NCBI RefSeq assembly: GCF_026540855.1
Contig: NZ_JALNUP010000011.1
Location: 55,736 to 119,735 of the forward strand
Direction: 5' to 3'
DNA from: Sphingomonas sp. GC_Shp_5
GTDB lineage: Bacteria; Pseudomonadota; Alphaproteobacteria; Sphingomonadales; Sphingomonadaceae
Length of the DNA: 64,000 bases
The notes under the pieces are model-generated. The model had not been told where the DNA came from. It was given only the letters and a program-made list of their open reading frames with translations, and did not search any database. The translations under genes were made by a program, and so were the position numbers. This document shows, piece after piece, positions 31,223 to 44,901 of this stretch. Within the stretch, counting starts at the first letter, position 1. Each line of letters begins with the position of its first letter.

Positions 31223-31759
31223 TTACTTGCTGCGCTCGACCTGCTCGAACTCCAGCTCGACCGGCGTGGCACGACCGAAGATCGACACCGACACCTTGAC
31301 CTTGGACTTGTCGAAATCGAGCTCCTCGACGATGCCGTTGAAGCTCGCGAACGGCCCCTCGAGCACCTTGACCGCATCGCCGATCTCGTAATCGACCTTG
31401 ATCTTCTGCTTGGGCGCCGCGGCGGCCTCTTCCTTCGAATTGAGCATCCGCGCGGCCTCGGCCTCGCTGATCGCTTGGGGCTTGCCCATCGAGCCGAGGA
31501 AGCCGGTCACCTTGGGGGTGTTCTTGACGAGGTGGTAGACGTCGTCGTTCATGTTGAGCTTGGCGAGCACATAGCCCGGCATGAACTTGCGCTCGACCGC
31601 GATCTTCTTGCCGCGTCGGGCCTCGGTGACGGTCTCGGTCGGAACCTCGATCTGCTCGACCAGCTGGTCAAGGCCGAGCCGGGTGGCGTCGGCCATGATC
31701 TGGTCGCGAACCTTGCCCTCGAAGCCCGAATAGGCGTGAATGATGTACCAGCGCGCCAT
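31223..31759 (-). CDS. nusG: transcription termination/antitermination factor NusG
   Basis: Couples RNA polymerase to Rho or ribosomes. 178 residues: NGN domain opening ARWYIIHAYSGFE, then the KOW motif in YEIGDAVKVLEGPFASFNG. It follows secE by 11 nt. rplK does not follow it; the bidirectional terminator does. Confidence 0.97.
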   Translation of the reverse strand: MARWYIIHAYSGFEGKVRDQIMADATRLGLDQLVEQIEVPTETVTEARRGKKIAVERKFMPGYVLAKLNMNDDVYHLVKNTPKVTGFLGSMGKPQAISEAEAARMLNSKEEAAAAPKQKIKVDYEIGDAVKVLEGPFASFNGIVEELDFDKSKVKVSVSIFGRATPVELEFEQVERSK

Positions 31760-31770
31760 GATGGCCCTTC

Positions 31771-31968
31771 TTATACTGCGAGCTTGAGGAGTTGCTGGAC
31801 GATCGCGTGGAAGAACGAATCGACGCCCAGGAAGAACAACGCGAGGATGGTGGTCATGATCACCACCATGACGCCCGTCATGATCGTCTCGCGGCGGGTG
31901 GGCCAGATGACCTTCTTGGTCTCGGTCTGAACCTGCCGGATGAACTCGATGGGGGTCGTCTTCGCCAC
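31771..31968 (-). CDS. secE: protein translocase subunit SecE
   Basis: 65-residue short SecE: amphipathic helix with TTPIEFIRQVQTETKKVIWP, then one transmembrane helix. The start is GTG at 31968 (next residues AKTTPIEF); the longer frame to 32139 has no SD. It is first in the secE-nusG operon, divergent from the str operon. The 580-bp stretch between secE and tRNA-Trp holds only one candidate small gene. Confidence 0.92.
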   Translation of the reverse strand: MAKTTPIEFIRQVQTETKKVIWPTRRETIMTGVMVVIMTTILALFFLGVDSFFHAIVQQLLKLAV

Positions 31969-32241
31969 GTGTCGTTTAAACCCGCTATAATGACTGAAAT
32001 GCCCGTCAGCGAGGCATGATCCGCCCACCGCTTTCCCGTTGGAGGAAACCGGTGCGCCAATCCTCGCTATCGGATGGTCCGCGCAAATAGCCTTGGCCGA
32101 GGGGAAAGGCAAGGGCGGGGCGAGTGGGCGGGGCGTCACGGCGCCGTCGCCCAGGCCACAGGGAAGAAATTACGCCATGGCTGGGTGATGAAGCAGCGCA
32201 GCAGCCGCCACGTAGCCGCAACTGGCGGCAGCGCCGTGCAA

Positions 32242-32391
32242 TCAGTGCCCGTAAGTTTTGATGCCGCGCCGACGGAGCTTCTCGCGCTTGCGCTTGCGAA
32301 GGAAGATCAATGACATCGGCAGGCCTACCACCACGACAATGCCGACAATGGCATAAACGATGGAATATCGCGTGAACTCGTCCATGCCCAT
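32242..32391 (-). CDS. candidate small single-pass membrane protein
   Basis: 49 codons between secE and tRNA-Trp: MGMDEFTRYS, then a hydrophobic helix (about residues 11-31, rich in Val and Ile), then a strongly basic tail (LRKRKRE, LRRRG). The layout is that of a bitopic membrane protein with a cytoplasmic positive tail. Two in-frame ATGs (32391, 32385); the SD is weak. Family not recognised. Confidence 0.5.
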   Translation of the reverse strand: MGMDEFTRYSIVYAIVGIVVVVGLPMSLIFLRKRKREKLRRRGIKTYGH

Positions 32392-32548
32392 TGCTCTAAA
32401 ACAACGCAGGTTGCGCCGTCACCCAAATTTTTACGAAGATTGGCAAATGTTACAGTAACCATGTCGCAAGCCCCGCGCACAGAAACAATCGGCCTGCCGC
32501 GCCGCCAGAGCTGCAGCCTGCTGATAGGTGCGTCGACGATGAGGATGC

Positions 32549-32625
32549 TGGCAGGGGCGCTCGGATTCGAACCGAGGGCCTTCGGTTTTGGAGACCGACG
32601 CTCTAACCAACTGAGCTACGCCCCT
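32549..32625 (-). tRNA. tRNA-Trp(CCA)
   Basis: Minus strand: acceptor AGGGGCG/CGCCCCT, anticodon CCA in CTCCAAA, T-loop GGTTCGAATCC, with CCA encoded. Its usual neighbour secE lies downstream on the same strand. Confidence 0.96.
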
Positions 32626-32723
32626 GCAGTGCCGCGCCCTCTACCGCCATGATTCCGGAAGGGCAAGCGGGTAGCGCGGGGCGAATGTCAGTCTGCCGCG
32701 GTCGCGAGCGTGGCGCGGGGCCG

Positions 32724-32752
32724 TTGACCCGAGACGACTCCCGCCGTATAGG
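32724..32752 (+). promoter_or_regulatory. sigma70-type promoter for the str operon
   Basis: TTGACC (32724-32729), 17-nt spacer, TATAGG (32747-32752). It would give a leader of about 150 nt before rpsL. Confidence 0.55.
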
Positions 32753-32910
32753 CCCGCCCGTTCGTCGGACTAATTGGTGCGGCGGACACGCTTGAACATT
32801 GCTGGATGCATTGACGGGCCGGGGTGGCGGGATCGCCTCCACGTCCCTTTTTGTATTCCATAGTGCTGTGATGGCTCCAGCAAAGTAACCCTTTGAGAGG
32901 TGAAGGCTTC

Positions 32911-33282
32911 ATGCCCACGATTAACCAGCTGGTCCGCAAGGGCCGCGATCCGCAGAAGGCCAAGTCCAAGGTCCCTGCGATGGAACAGAACCCGCAGAAG
33001 CGCGGCGTCTGCACCCGCGTCTACACCACGACCCCGAAGAAGCCGAACTCGGCGCTGCGCAAGGTGGCCAAGGTCCGCCTGACCAACCAGCGCGAAGTCA
33101 TCAGCTACATCCCGGGCGAAGGCCACAACCTCCAGGAGCACTCGGTGGTCCTGATCCGTGGCGGTCGTGTGCGCGATCTTCCCGGCGTTCGCTACCACGT
33201 CCTGCGCGGCGTGCTCGATACGCAGGGTGTGAAGGACCGGCGTCAGTCGCGTTCCAAGTACGGCGCCAAGCGTCCGAAGTAA
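32911..33282 (+). CDS. rpsL: 30S ribosomal protein S12
   Basis: Decoding-centre protein, 123 residues, opening [12 protein letters not shown] and containing [13 protein letters not shown] with the Lys that determines streptomycin sensitivity, and [10 protein letters not shown]. Start at 32911 with GAGAGGTGAAGG upstream. First gene of the str operon. Confidence 0.98.
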   Translation: MPTINQLVRKGRDPQKAKSKVPAMEQNPQKRGVCTRVYTTTPKKPNSALRKVAKVRLTNQREVISYIPGEGHNLQEHSVVLIRGGRVRDLPGVRYHVLRGVLDTQGVKDRRQSRSKYGAKRPK

Positions 33283-33285
33283 GCC

Positions 33286-33306
33286 GGTCGGCCATCATGG
33301 CCGACC
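33286..33306 (+). other. hairpin between rpsL and rpsG
   Basis: Perfect 8-bp stem GGTCGGCC-ATCAT-GGCCGACC directly after the rpsL stop, without a T run. Possible mRNA processing or stability element. Confidence 0.6.
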
Positions 33307-33338
33307 CTCGCATGGCTGAAGTTTAGAAGGAATTTGAA

Positions 33339-33809
33339 ATGGCACGTCGTCGCCGCCCAGAAAAGCGTATCATCCTCCCCGACCCGAAGTACGGTGATGA
33401 GGTTCTGTCGAAGTTCATGAATTCGGTGATGCTCGACGGCAAGAAGTCCGTCGCGGAGCTCATCGTCTATGGTGCGCTCGAGACCGTCGAGACCCGCGCT
33501 AAGCGCGAGCCGATCGGCGTGTTCCATGACGCGCTGAACAACATCAAGCCGGGCATCGAGGTCCGTTCGCGCCGCGTCGGCGGTGCGACCTACCAGGTCC
33601 CCGTCGAGGTGCGTCCCGAGCGCGCCCAGGCCCTCGCGATCCGCTGGCTGATCACCGCAGCCCGCGCCCGCAGCGAGAACACCATGGCAGCGCGCCTGTC
33701 GGGCGAGCTGCTGGACGCTTCGAACAACCGCGGCAACGCGGTCAAGAAGCGCGAAGACACGCATCGCATGGCGGAAGCCAACCGCGCCTTCTCGCACTAC
33801 CGCTGGTAA
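33339..33809 (+). CDS. rpsG: 30S ribosomal protein S7
   Basis: Primary 16S rRNA binding protein of the 30S head, 156 residues, with [10 protein letters not shown] opening and [15 protein letters not shown] in the C-terminal half. AGAAGGAA lies upstream of the ATG. In other bacteria S7 represses its own operon. Confidence 0.98.
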   Translation: MARRRRPEKRIILPDPKYGDEVLSKFMNSVMLDGKKSVAELIVYGALETVETRAKREPIGVFHDALNNIKPGIEVRSRRVGGATYQVPVEVRPERAQALAIRWLITAARARSENTMAARLSGELLDASNNRGNAVKKREDTHRMAEANRAFSHYRW

Positions 33810-33857
33810 CAGCGGCGCCGGCGGTCTTCCGCTGGAAACCTTTACGACCTATATGAT

Positions 33858-33883
33858 GGGGAGCCGGGCCAAACCGGCTCCCC
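33858..33883 (+). other. strong hairpin between rpsG and fusA
   Basis: Perfect 10-bp stem GGGGAGCCGG / CCGGCTCCCC with a 6-nt loop, 24 nt before the fusA start. Only a weak T run follows, so an attenuator or S7-binding type element is possible. Confidence 0.6.
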
Positions 33884-33906
33884 ACATTGCTTGAGGAAGA
33901 TCGATC

Positions 33907-36003
<2,097 letters not shown>

Positions 36004-36011
36004 GGCGCACG

Positions 36012-36085
36012 GGGCCAGGTTCGCCTGGCCCGGTGACGGTAAGGGCGGTCTTCCCGCCGATCGCCCCGGACCATGTCCGGGGCGA
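36012..36085 (+). other. two hairpins between fusA and tuf
   Basis: GGGCCAGG-TTCG-CCTGGCCC (36012-36031, 8 bp with a UUCG tetraloop) and TCGCCCCGGA / TCCGGGGCGA (36061-36085, 10 bp). Neither has a T run. The second resembles the short hairpins at 43082, 44532 and 50004. Confidence 0.65.
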
Positions 36086-36181
36086 CGCGCGGGGAGGGGC
36101 TGGCATTACCTTTCAACAGTCGCTATTGGGCCGCGTTCGCGTGGCCCCGGCGGCACCGAAATCGAATCAGAAGGTAGGAAA

Positions 36182-37375
<1,194 letters not shown>

Positions 37376-37432
37376 TATAGGCGCGAGCCTGCAAAGGGCC
37401 TGACCGGAGTCTACTTCGGTTCGGGTCCTGAG

Positions 37433-37472
37433 TGGCCGGCCCTGGGAAACCAGGGTCGGCCATTCGCTTTTA
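37433..37472 (+). terminator. intrinsic terminator of the str operon (after tuf)
   Basis: A 13-bp stem (TGGCCGGCCCTGG against CCAGGGTCGGCCA, one G-T pair) with a GAAA tetraloop, followed by TTCGCTTTT. Confidence 0.85.
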
Positions 37473-37631
37473 ATGAAGGCAGCGTCGTTCGCGGCGCCGT
37501 CGTACAGTAATCAGAGTTTTCTCGGCTTCGGCCCTTGCCCCCGGCGGATCGCCTGGGGTGCCCCGGCAACGGGGATGCCAGCTTCGCGCCGGCAGGGGGA
37601 AGGGGCCCGCTCTTTCGCATCGGTAGGGACC

Positions 37632-37940
37632 ATGGACAACAACATCCGTATTCGCCTGAAGGCGTTCGATCATCGCGTTCTCGATCAGGCTGCCGGCGAC
37701 ATCGCCGATACCGCCCGTCGGACCGGTGCCCTCATCCGTGGCCCGATCCCGCTCCCGACCCACATCGACAAGTTCACCGTCAACCGCGGTCCGCATATCG
37801 ATAAGAAGTCGCGCGAGCAGTTCGAGACCCGCACCTACAAGCGCCTGCTCGACATCGTTCAGCCGACCCCGCAGACGGTGGACGCGCTGATGAAGCTCGA
37901 CCTCGCTGCTGGCGTTGACGTCGAGATCAAACTCGCCTAA
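37632..37940 (+). CDS. rpsJ: 30S ribosomal protein S10
   Basis: 30S head protein and NusE antitermination factor, 102 residues, start [15 protein letters not shown] at 37632 with GTAGGGAC upstream; the long upstream frame is not used. First gene of the S10 operon. About 190 nt of upstream sequence after the tuf terminator probably holds the promoter and leader. Confidence 0.97.
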   Translation: MDNNIRIRLKAFDHRVLDQAAGDIADTARRTGALIRGPIPLPTHIDKFTVNRGPHIDKKSREQFETRTYKRLLDIVQPTPQTVDALMKLDLAAGVDVEIKLA

Positions 37941-38145
37941 GGCGCCGGCTCGCCGCGGTCGATCGCACGATCCCGCGGCGCGCTAAGGCAAGAGATACCG
38001 CTGGTCGCTTGCGGCCAGGGCAGCGTCTCCCGTCTGTTCTTATACCAGTAAGGACACCAGCCCGGGACGGGGGCACGCTTCGCATTTCCGGGCTGACACG
38101 CACCGTAGGAATGGTCCTGCGGTGCCTCTGTGAGGAGTGTAGGTC

Positions 38146-39006
38146 ATGCGTACCGGCGTGATCGCGAAGAAGATGGGGATGACCCGCCTGTTCCAGGACG
38201 ACGGTCGGCACGTGCCGGTCACCGTTCTGCAGCTCGAGGCGTTGCAGGTCGTTTCCCGCCGCGAACAGAATATCGATGGTTACACGGCCGTTCAGCTCGG
38301 TGCTGGCGTTGCCAAGGCGAAGAACGTCGCCAAGCCGCAGCGCGGCCACTTCGGCAAGGCCGAAGTCGAGCCCAAGGCGGTTGTCCATGAGTTCCGCGTG
38401 ACCGAGGACAATCTCCTCGACGTCGGCGCCGAGCTCTCGGCCGATCACTATGTTGCCGGCCAGCTGGTCGATATCCAGGGTCGTACCCAGGGTAAGGGCT
38501 TTGCCGGCGGCATGAAGCGCTGGAACTTCGGCGGTCTGCGCGCCACCCACGGCGTCTCCGTCTCGCACCGCTCGCTCGGTTCGACCGGTCAGCGTCAGGA
38601 TCCGGGCCGCGTCTTCAAGAACAAGAAGATGGCCGGTCACATGGGTGACAAGTATCGCACGCAGCAGAACCTCGAGGTGGTCTCCACCGACGCGGCTCGC
38701 GGCCTGATCTTCGTCAAGGGCTCGGTGCCCGGCTCGAAGGGCGGTTGGCTGTTCGTCAAGGACGCCGTCAAGGTCGGTCCGCACGCCGATGCGCCCTACC
38801 CTGCCGGTCTGCGCGCTGCCGCGCATGACGAGGAAATCCACATCGCTGCGGTCGAAGAGGGCGCAGTGCACGACATTCCGCCGCTGCCGAGCGCCGAAGA
38901 GGTTCAGGCCGGCGTCGAAGCCGCCAACGCCGCTGGCGCTGGTGAAGTCGATCCGGGCAGCGTTCCGCCCGCGGCCGACGGCCCCGCTTCCGGCCAGGAG
39001 GGCTAA
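38146..39006 (+). CDS. rplC: 50S ribosomal protein L3
   Basis: Assembly initiator of the large subunit. The first 210 residues are standard L3 ([50 protein letters not shown]). At 286 residues it carries an extra acidic, Ala/Pro/Gly-rich C-terminal tail of about 50 or more residues (near residue 230 on), probably disordered. A 205-nt leader with several hairpins separates it from rpsJ. GTGAGGAG precedes the ATG. Confidence 0.96.
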   Translation: MRTGVIAKKMGMTRLFQDDGRHVPVTVLQLEALQVVSRREQNIDGYTAVQLGAGVAKAKNVAKPQRGHFGKAEVEPKAVVHEFRVTEDNLLDVGAELSADHYVAGQLVDIQGRTQGKGFAGGMKRWNFGGLRATHGVSVSHRSLGSTGQRQDPGRVFKNKKMAGHMGDKYRTQQNLEVVSTDAARGLIFVKGSVPGSKGGWLFVKDAVKVGPHADAPYPAGLRAAAHDEEIHIAAVEEGAVHDIPPLPSAEEVQAGVEAANAAGAGEVDPGSVPPAADGPASGQEG

Positions 39007-39009
39007 GAC

Positions 39010-39636
39010 ATGAAGATCGTTCCCAAGTCCTTCTCCGGCACCGCCGGCGCGGAAGTCGAGCTCAACGACGAGGTCTTCGGCCTCGATCCGCGCGCTGACA
39101 TCCTGCACCGTGTGGTGACCTGGCAGCTCGAGAAGCGTCGCGAGACGGCTCGCGGCACGCGTGAGCGCGCCGACGTCGCCCGCACCGGCAAGAAGTTCGG
39201 TCGCCAGAAGGGCGGCGGTACCGCCCGTCACGGCGATCGCCGCGCTCCCGTCTTCATCGGCGGTGGTAAGGCTCACGGCGCCCGCGTCCGCGATTTCAAT
39301 CCGGGTCTGAACAAGAAGATCCGCGCACTCGGTCTCAAGATGGCTCTGTCGAGCCATGCCAAGGCCGGCTCGCTGATCATCATGGACAGCCTGACCGTCG
39401 AGGGTGGCAAGACCCAGACGCTCAAGGGCGACCTCGCCAAGCTCGGCTTCGGCAAGACCGCGCTGGTGATCGATGGCGACGCCGTCGAGAACTCGTTCGC
39501 CCTGGCCGCCGGCAACCTCCGCGAGGTCAACATCCTCCCGGCTGCCGGTGCCAATGTCTACGACATCCTGAAGCATGACACGCTGGTGCTGACCCGCGCG
39601 GCGGTCGAAAAGCTGGAGGCTCGCTTCAATGGCTAA
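39010..39636 (+). CDS. rplD: 50S ribosomal protein L4
   Basis: L4, 208 residues, with [18 protein letters not shown] in the exit-tunnel loop. In E. coli L4 is the repressor of the S10 operon. It starts 3 nt after rplC and overlaps rplW by 8 nt. Confidence 0.97.
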   Translation: MKIVPKSFSGTAGAEVELNDEVFGLDPRADILHRVVTWQLEKRRETARGTRERADVARTGKKFGRQKGGGTARHGDRRAPVFIGGGKAHGARVRDFNPGLNKKIRALGLKMALSSHAKAGSLIIMDSLTVEGGKTQTLKGDLAKLGFGKTALVIDGDAVENSFALAAGNLREVNILPAAGANVYDILKHDTLVLTRAAVEKLEARFNG

Positions 39637-39946
39637 GCAGCAGAAGGCGATCGACATCCGTCATTATGACGTGGTGCTCGCGCCGCACATCACCGAGAAG
39701 GCGACCCTGCTCTCCGAGCAGAACGCCGTCGTGTTCCGCGTCGCCAACGACGCCACGAAGCCGCAGATCAAGGCGGCGGTCGAGGCTTTGTTCAACGTCT
39801 CCGTGACGGGCGTCAACACGATCGTCCAGAAGGGCAAGACGAAGAAGTGGAAGGGCGTGCCCTACACCAAGTCTGACGTGAAGAAGGCGATTGTCACCCT
39901 GAAGGACGGCGAGTCCATCGACGTGACGACGGGAGTCCAGGGCTAA
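39629..39946 (+). CDS. rplW: 50S ribosomal protein L23
   Basis: Exit-tunnel rim protein that docks trigger factor and SRP, 105 residues, with APHITEKAT and [16 protein letters not shown]. It overlaps rplD and shares TAATG with rplB. Confidence 0.97.
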   Translation: MAKQQKAIDIRHYDVVLAPHITEKATLLSEQNAVVFRVANDATKPQIKAAVEALFNVSVTGVNTIVQKGKTKKWKGVPYTKSDVKKAIVTLKDGESIDVTTGVQG

Positions 39947-40785
39947 TGGCACTCAAGCAATATAACCCGACGAGCCCGGCCCGCCGCGGCCTGGTCCTCG
40001 TCGACAAGTCATCGCTCTGGAAGGGCAAGCCCGTCAAGGCGCTCACCGAGGGCAAGCACAAGACCGGTGGCCGCAACAACAAGGGCCATGTGACCAGCCG
40101 CGGCATCGCGGGCGGCCACAAGCAGAAGTATCGTTACATCGACTTCAAGCGTCGCAAGTGGGATGCCGAAGGCACGGTCGAGCGGCTCGAGTACGATCCC
40201 AATCGTACCGCGTTCATCGCGCTGATCAGCTACGCCGACGGCGAGCAGGCCTATATCATCGCTCCCCAGCGCCTCGGCGTCGGCGACAAGGTGATCGCGG
40301 CCAAGCGCACCGACGTGAAGCCGGGCAACGCCATGGAGCTCGGCCAGATGCCGGTCGGCACCATCGTCCACAACGTGGAGATGAAGCCGATGAAGGGTGG
40401 CCAGATCGCCCGTTCGGCCGGCACCTATGTGCAGGTCGTCGGTCGTGATCGCGGCATGGTGATCGTTCGCCTCAATTCGGGCGAGCAGCGCTACATCCAC
40501 GGCGAGTGCATGGCGACGGTGGGCGCGGTCTCGAACCCCGACAACCAGAACCAGAACCTCGGCAAGGCTGGCCGCTCGCGCTGGATGGGCATCCGTCCGC
40601 TGACCCGCGGCGTCGCCAAGAACCCGGTCGACCATCCGCACGGCGGTGGTGAAGGCCGGACCTCGGGTGGCCGTCATCCGGTCACGCCATGGGGCAAGCC
40701 GACCAAGGGTGCGCGCACCCGTCACAATAAGTCGACCGACAAGATGATCATCCGGTCGCGTCATTCGACCAAGAGGAAGGGCTAA
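39946..40785 (+). CDS. rplB: 50S ribosomal protein L2
   Basis: L2, 279 residues, with the conserved [20 protein letters not shown] near the C terminus containing the His close to the peptidyl-transferase centre. Confidence 0.98.
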   Translation: MALKQYNPTSPARRGLVLVDKSSLWKGKPVKALTEGKHKTGGRNNKGHVTSRGIAGGHKQKYRYIDFKRRKWDAEGTVERLEYDPNRTAFIALISYADGEQAYIIAPQRLGVGDKVIAAKRTDVKPGNAMELGQMPVGTIVHNVEMKPMKGGQIARSAGTYVQVVGRDRGMVIVRLNSGEQRYIHGECMATVGAVSNPDNQNQNLGKAGRSRWMGIRPLTRGVAKNPVDHPHGGGEGRTSGGRHPVTPWGKPTKGARTRHNKSTDKMIIRSRHSTKRKG

Positions 40786-40786
40786 C

Positions 40787-41062
40787 ATGGCTCGTTCAGT
40801 CTGGAAGGGCCCGTTCGTCGAACTGAGCCTTCTGAAGAAGGCCGAGACGGCTCAGGACACCAACGCACGCTCGCCGATCAAGACCTGGTCGCGGCGCTCG
40901 ACGATCCTGCCGTCGTTCGTGGGCCTTACCTTCAACGTCTACAACGGTCGCAAGTTCGTGCCGGTGTCGGTCAACGAAGACATGGTCGGCATGAAGCTGG
41001 GTGAGTTTGCGCCGACGCGCTACTTCCCGGGTCACGCCGCCGATAAGAAGGGCAAGCGCTGA
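40787..41062 (+). CDS. rpsS: 30S ribosomal protein S19
   Basis: 30S head protein, 91 residues, [13 protein letters not shown] opening and [17 protein letters not shown] end. Its stop overlaps the rplV start (TGATG). Confidence 0.98.
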   Translation: MARSVWKGPFVELSLLKKAETAQDTNARSPIKTWSRRSTILPSFVGLTFNVYNGRKFVPVSVNEDMVGMKLGEFAPTRYFPGHAADKKGKR

Positions 41063-41438
41063 TGAGCAAGCCAGCATCCCCCCGCAAGGTCGGTGACAAG
41101 GAAGCGCTGTCGGTCGGCACGCAGATCCGCGGCTCCGCGCAGAAGCTCGGCCTCGTCGCCGCGCTGATCCGCGGCAAGAAGGTCGGCGACGCGCTCAACA
41201 TCCTCTCCTTCTCGACGAAGGCGATGGCGGTTGACGCCCGCAAGGTGCTCGCCTCGGCGATCGCCAATGCCGAGAACAACCACAACCTCGACGTCGACGC
41301 GCTCGTCGTCGCCGAGGCCTCGGTCGGCAAGTCGATCACCATGAAGCGCTTCGCGACCCGCGGCCGTGGCAAGTCCACCCGCATCCTGAAGCCGTTCAGC
41401 CGTCTGCGCATCGTCGTGCGCGAGCAGGAAGAAGCATA

Positions 41439-41439
<1 letters not shown>
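41062..41439 (+). CDS. rplV: 50S ribosomal protein L22
   Basis: Exit-tunnel protein, 125 residues, with [13 protein letters not shown] and the C-terminal hairpin [20 protein letters not shown]. Overlaps rpsC by one nucleotide (TAATG). Confidence 0.97.
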
Positions 41440-42146
<707 letters not shown>

Positions 42147-42156
42147 GGACTAGAAC

Positions 42157-42591
42157 ATGCTGCAACCAAAACGCACCAAGTTCCGCAAGGCGTTCAAGGG
42201 CCGGATCCATGGCGACGCCAAGGGTGGCACGACGCTGAACTTCGGTTCCTATGGCCTCAAGGCCATGGAGCCGGATCGGCTCACCGCGCGCCAGATCGAG
42301 GCGGCTCGCCGCGCGATCACCCGCCACATGCGCCGTCAGGGCCGCTTGTGGATCCGCATCTTCCCGGACGTGCCGGTCTCGTCCAAGCCCGCCGAAGTCC
42401 GCATGGGCTCGGGCAAGGGTTCGCCGGAGTTCTGGGCAGCCCGCGTCAAGCCGGGCCGCATCCTGTTCGAACTCGACGGTGTCGACGGCAAGACTGCCGC
42501 CGAGGCCTTTGAGCGCGCTGCGATGAAGCTCCCGATCAAGACCAAGGTCGTTGCCCGCCTGGGCGACACCTCGCACCTCGGAGGCGAGTAA
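42157..42591 (+). CDS. rplP: 50S ribosomal protein L16
   Basis: 144 residues, [15 protein letters not shown] opening; [16 protein letters not shown] and [13 protein letters not shown] with the usual loop near the A site. Confidence 0.98.
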   Translation: MLQPKRTKFRKAFKGRIHGDAKGGTTLNFGSYGLKAMEPDRLTARQIEAARRAITRHMRRQGRLWIRIFPDVPVSSKPAEVRMGSGKGSPEFWAARVKPGRILFELDGVDGKTAAEAFERAAMKLPIKTKVVARLGDTSHLGGE

Positions 42592-42592
42592 C

Positions 42593-42796
42593 ATGGCCAC
42601 CACCGATTTCACCGGCCAGAGCGACGATCAGCTGAGCGAGAATCTCGGCCAGCTCAAGCGTGAGCAGTTCAACCTCCGCTTCCAGGCGGCGACGAACCAG
42701 CTCGAGAAGCCGAGCCGCGTCCGCGAAGTCCGTCGCGACATCGCCCGCATCAAGACCCTGCAGGCTCAGCGCACCCGCGCTGCGGCTGCCAAGTAA
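42593..42796 (+). CDS. rpmC: 50S ribosomal protein L29
   Basis: 67-residue helical hairpin protein with [18 protein letters not shown] and [11 protein letters not shown]. The start at 42593 is one nucleotide after the rplP stop; the frame's earlier ATG lies inside rplP. Confidence 0.95.
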   Translation: MATTDFTGQSDDQLSENLGQLKREQFNLRFQAATNQLEKPSRVREVRRDIARIKTLQAQRTRAAAAK

Positions 42797-42807
42797 GGAA
42801 GTAGCAC

Positions 42808-43080
42808 ATGCCTAAGCGCGTGCTGACCGGGCTGATCGTCTCCGACAAGGGCGACAAGACGGTAGTGGTCAACGTCGAGCGTAAGGTGAAGCACCCGCTC
42901 TACGGCAAGATCATCCGTCGCTCGAAGAAGTATCATGCTCATGACGAGAGCAACGAGTTCAAGCAGGGCGAGACCGTGCGGATCGAAGAGATCGCACCGA
43001 TGTCCAAGCTGAAGACGTGGAAGGTGCTCGACCGGGTTAACACCCATGCGACGCCCGAGCGGGTCGACGTCGACGCATAA
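42808..43080 (+). CDS. rpsQ: 30S ribosomal protein S17
   Basis: 90 residues, OB fold, [20 protein letters not shown] opening and [17 protein letters not shown]. Last gene of the S10 group. Confidence 0.97.
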   Translation: MPKRVLTGLIVSDKGDKTVVVNVERKVKHPLYGKIIRRSKKYHAHDESNEFKQGETVRIEEIAPMSKLKTWKVLDRVNTHATPERVDVDA

Positions 43081-43081
43081 T

Positions 43082-43110
43082 CGTCATCCTGGCTGAGGCC
43101 GGGACGACGG
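43082..43110 (+). repeat. short hairpin repeat after rpsQ
   Basis: CGTCATCCTGGCTGAGGCCG and its complement CGGGACGACGG form a hairpin resembling one arm of repeat family A. Confidence 0.5.
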
Positions 43111-43164
43111 GTATGAAAGGGAAGGGGCCTTGCGTCCTTTCCGTGGAGTGGCTATGGGGCCGCT

Positions 43165-43207
43165 CCCCCTGGTGCAGGTTCGCCTGCGCCGGGGGTCGTT
43201 ATTTTTA
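43165..43207 (+). terminator. hairpin/terminator at the S10-spc boundary
   Basis: A 13-pair stem (one bulge, one wobble) CCCCCTGGTGCAGG-TTCG-CCTGCGCCGGGGG closed by a UUCG tetraloop, followed by TCGTTATTTTTA. It lies exactly between rpsQ and rplN, the boundary of the S10 and spc operons in other bacteria. Confidence 0.75.
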
Positions 43208-43256
43208 GGCGGGGTTGGGTCGGTATCCACCCCATGTAGAGAAGGAAGCAGGATCC

Positions 43257-43625
43257 ATGATCCAGATGCAGTCCAATCTCGACGTCGCTGACAACAGCGG
43301 CGCGAAGCGGGTTCAGTGCATCAAGGTGCTTGGCGGTTCCAAGCGTCGTGTTGCAGGTGTCGGCGACATCATCGTCGTCTCCATCAAGGAAGCGCAGCCG
43401 CGCGGCCGCGTGAAGAAGGGCGACGTTCACCGCGCCGTCATCGTCCGCACCGCCAAGGACATTCACCGTGCCGATGGCTCGACCATCCGCTTCGACAGCA
43501 ACGCTGCCGTCCTGGTCAACAAGAACGAGGAGCCGATCGGCACCCGTATCTTCGGCCCGGTCGTGCGCGAGCTGCGTGGCAAGAAGCACATGAAGATCAT
43601 CTCTCTCGCCCCTGAGGTGCTGTAA
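43257..43625 (+). CDS. rplN: 50S ribosomal protein L14
   Basis: 122 residues, [17 protein letters not shown] opening, typical L14. Start at 43257 with GAAGGAAGCAGG upstream. First gene of the spc group, after the boundary terminator. Confidence 0.98.
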   Translation: MIQMQSNLDVADNSGAKRVQCIKVLGGSKRRVAGVGDIIVVSIKEAQPRGRVKKGDVHRAVIVRTAKDIHRADGSTIRFDSNAAVLVNKNEEPIGTRIFGPVVRELRGKKHMKIISLAPEVL

Positions 43626-43942
43626 TGGCTGCCGCACGGATCAAGAAGGGCGACCGCGTCGTCGTCTTGTCGGGCAAGGACAAGGGCAAGACCGGCACGG
43701 TCTCGTTCGCCATGCCCAAGGACGGCAAGGTCGTGGTCGAGGGCGTCAACATCGCCACTCGTCACAAGAAGCCGACCCAGGCGAACCCGCAGGGCGGTCT
43801 CGAGAAGATCGAAGCCCCGCTGCACATCTCGAAGGTTGCTCACGTGACCGCCGACGGCAAGCCCACCCGCGTTCGTTTCGAGACGCAGGACGGCAAGAAG
43901 GTCCGCGTGGCCGTGAAGACGGGGGACAAGATCGATGGCTGA
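43625..43942 (+). CDS. rplX: 50S ribosomal protein L24
   Basis: 105 residues, KOW motif [18 protein letters not shown]. Overlaps rplN by one nucleotide and rplE by 8 nt. Confidence 0.97.
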   Translation: MAAARIKKGDRVVVLSGKDKGKTGTVSFAMPKDGKVVVEGVNIATRHKKPTQANPQGGLEKIEAPLHISKVAHVTADGKPTRVRFETQDGKKVRVAVKTGDKIDG

Positions 43943-44516
43943 TATCAAGCCCCGCATGAAGACGATGTACGAGGACTCGATCATCAAGGCGATGACCGAG
44001 AAGTTCGGCTACAAGAACGTCAACGAGATTCCCCGGCTCGACAAGATCGTGCTGAACATGGGCGTCGGCGAAGCCACCCAGGACAAGAAGCGTGTCGACC
44101 AGGCCGCTTCCGAGATGGAGCTGATCGCAGGCCAGAAGCCGGTGATCACCAAGGCCAAGAAGTCGATCGCGCAGTTCAAGCTGCGTGAGGGCATGCCGAT
44201 CGGCGTGAAGGTCACCCTGCGCCGCGAGCGCATGTACGAGTTCCTCGACCGCTTCATCACCATCGCGCTCCCGCGCGTGCGCGATTTTCGTGGTCTGAAC
44301 CCGAAGTCCTTCGATGGTCGCGGCAACTATGCCTGCGGCATCAAGGAGCAGATCGTGTTCCCGGAAATCAACTATGACCGCATCGACAAGGTTCGCGGCA
44401 TGGATGTGATCGTGACCACCACCGCAAAGACCGACGACGAGGCGCGCGAGCTGCTCCGTCTGTTCGGTTTCCCGTTCCCTCAGCCTGAGGCTGAAGAGCA
44501 GAAGCAGGCCGCTTAA
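43935..44516 (+). CDS. rplE: 50S ribosomal protein L5
   Basis: 193 residues, 5S rRNA-binding protein with [16 protein letters not shown] and [17 protein letters not shown]. The C-terminal tail is slightly longer than usual. Confidence 0.98.
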   Translation: MADIKPRMKTMYEDSIIKAMTEKFGYKNVNEIPRLDKIVLNMGVGEATQDKKRVDQAASEMELIAGQKPVITKAKKSIAQFKLREGMPIGVKVTLRRERMYEFLDRFITIALPRVRDFRGLNPKSFDGRGNYACGIKEQIVFPEINYDRIDKVRGMDVIVTTTAKTDDEARELLRLFGFPFPQPEAEEQKQAA

Positions 44517-44531
44517 CAGCGTGCCCCTCAT

Positions 44532-44560
44532 CGTCGTCCCGGTGCAAGCCGGGGCGACGG
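44532..44560 (+). repeat. short hairpin repeat between rplE and rpsN
   Basis: CGTCGTCCCGGTGCAAGCCG and CGGGGCGACGG form a hairpin of the same type as at 43082. Confidence 0.5.
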
Positions 44561-44585
44561 GACATAAGGAAGAGAGCTTAAGTCC

Positions 44586-44891
44586 ATGGCGAAACTGAGT
44601 TCGATCAACAAGAACGAGAAGCGCAAGAAGCTGGTGAAGCAATACGCCGGCAAGTTTGCGAAGCTCAAGGCCCAGGCTAACGACGAGAGCCTGGACGAAG
44701 GCGAGCGCCTGATCGCGCGCCTCAAGATGGCAGAGCTGCCGCGCAACGCGAACCCCACCCGCATCCGCAACCGGTGCGAGCTGACGGGCCGCCCGCGCGC
44801 CTACTACCGCAAGTTCCGTCTTGCTCGCGTCATGCTGCGTGATCTGGCCAACAAGGGCCTGATCCCCGGCGTCACCAAGTCGAGCTGGTAA
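44586..44891 (+). CDS. rpsN: 30S ribosomal protein S14
   Basis: 101 residues, zinc-independent long form: [17 protein letters not shown], then [19 protein letters not shown] with a single Cys instead of CxxC pairs. Confidence 0.96.
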   Translation: MAKLSSINKNEKRKKLVKQYAGKFAKLKAQANDESLDEGERLIARLKMAELPRNANPTRIRNRCELTGRPRAYYRKFRLARVMLRDLANKGLIPGVTKSSW

Positions 44892-44901
44892 GGATTAGAT
44901 C

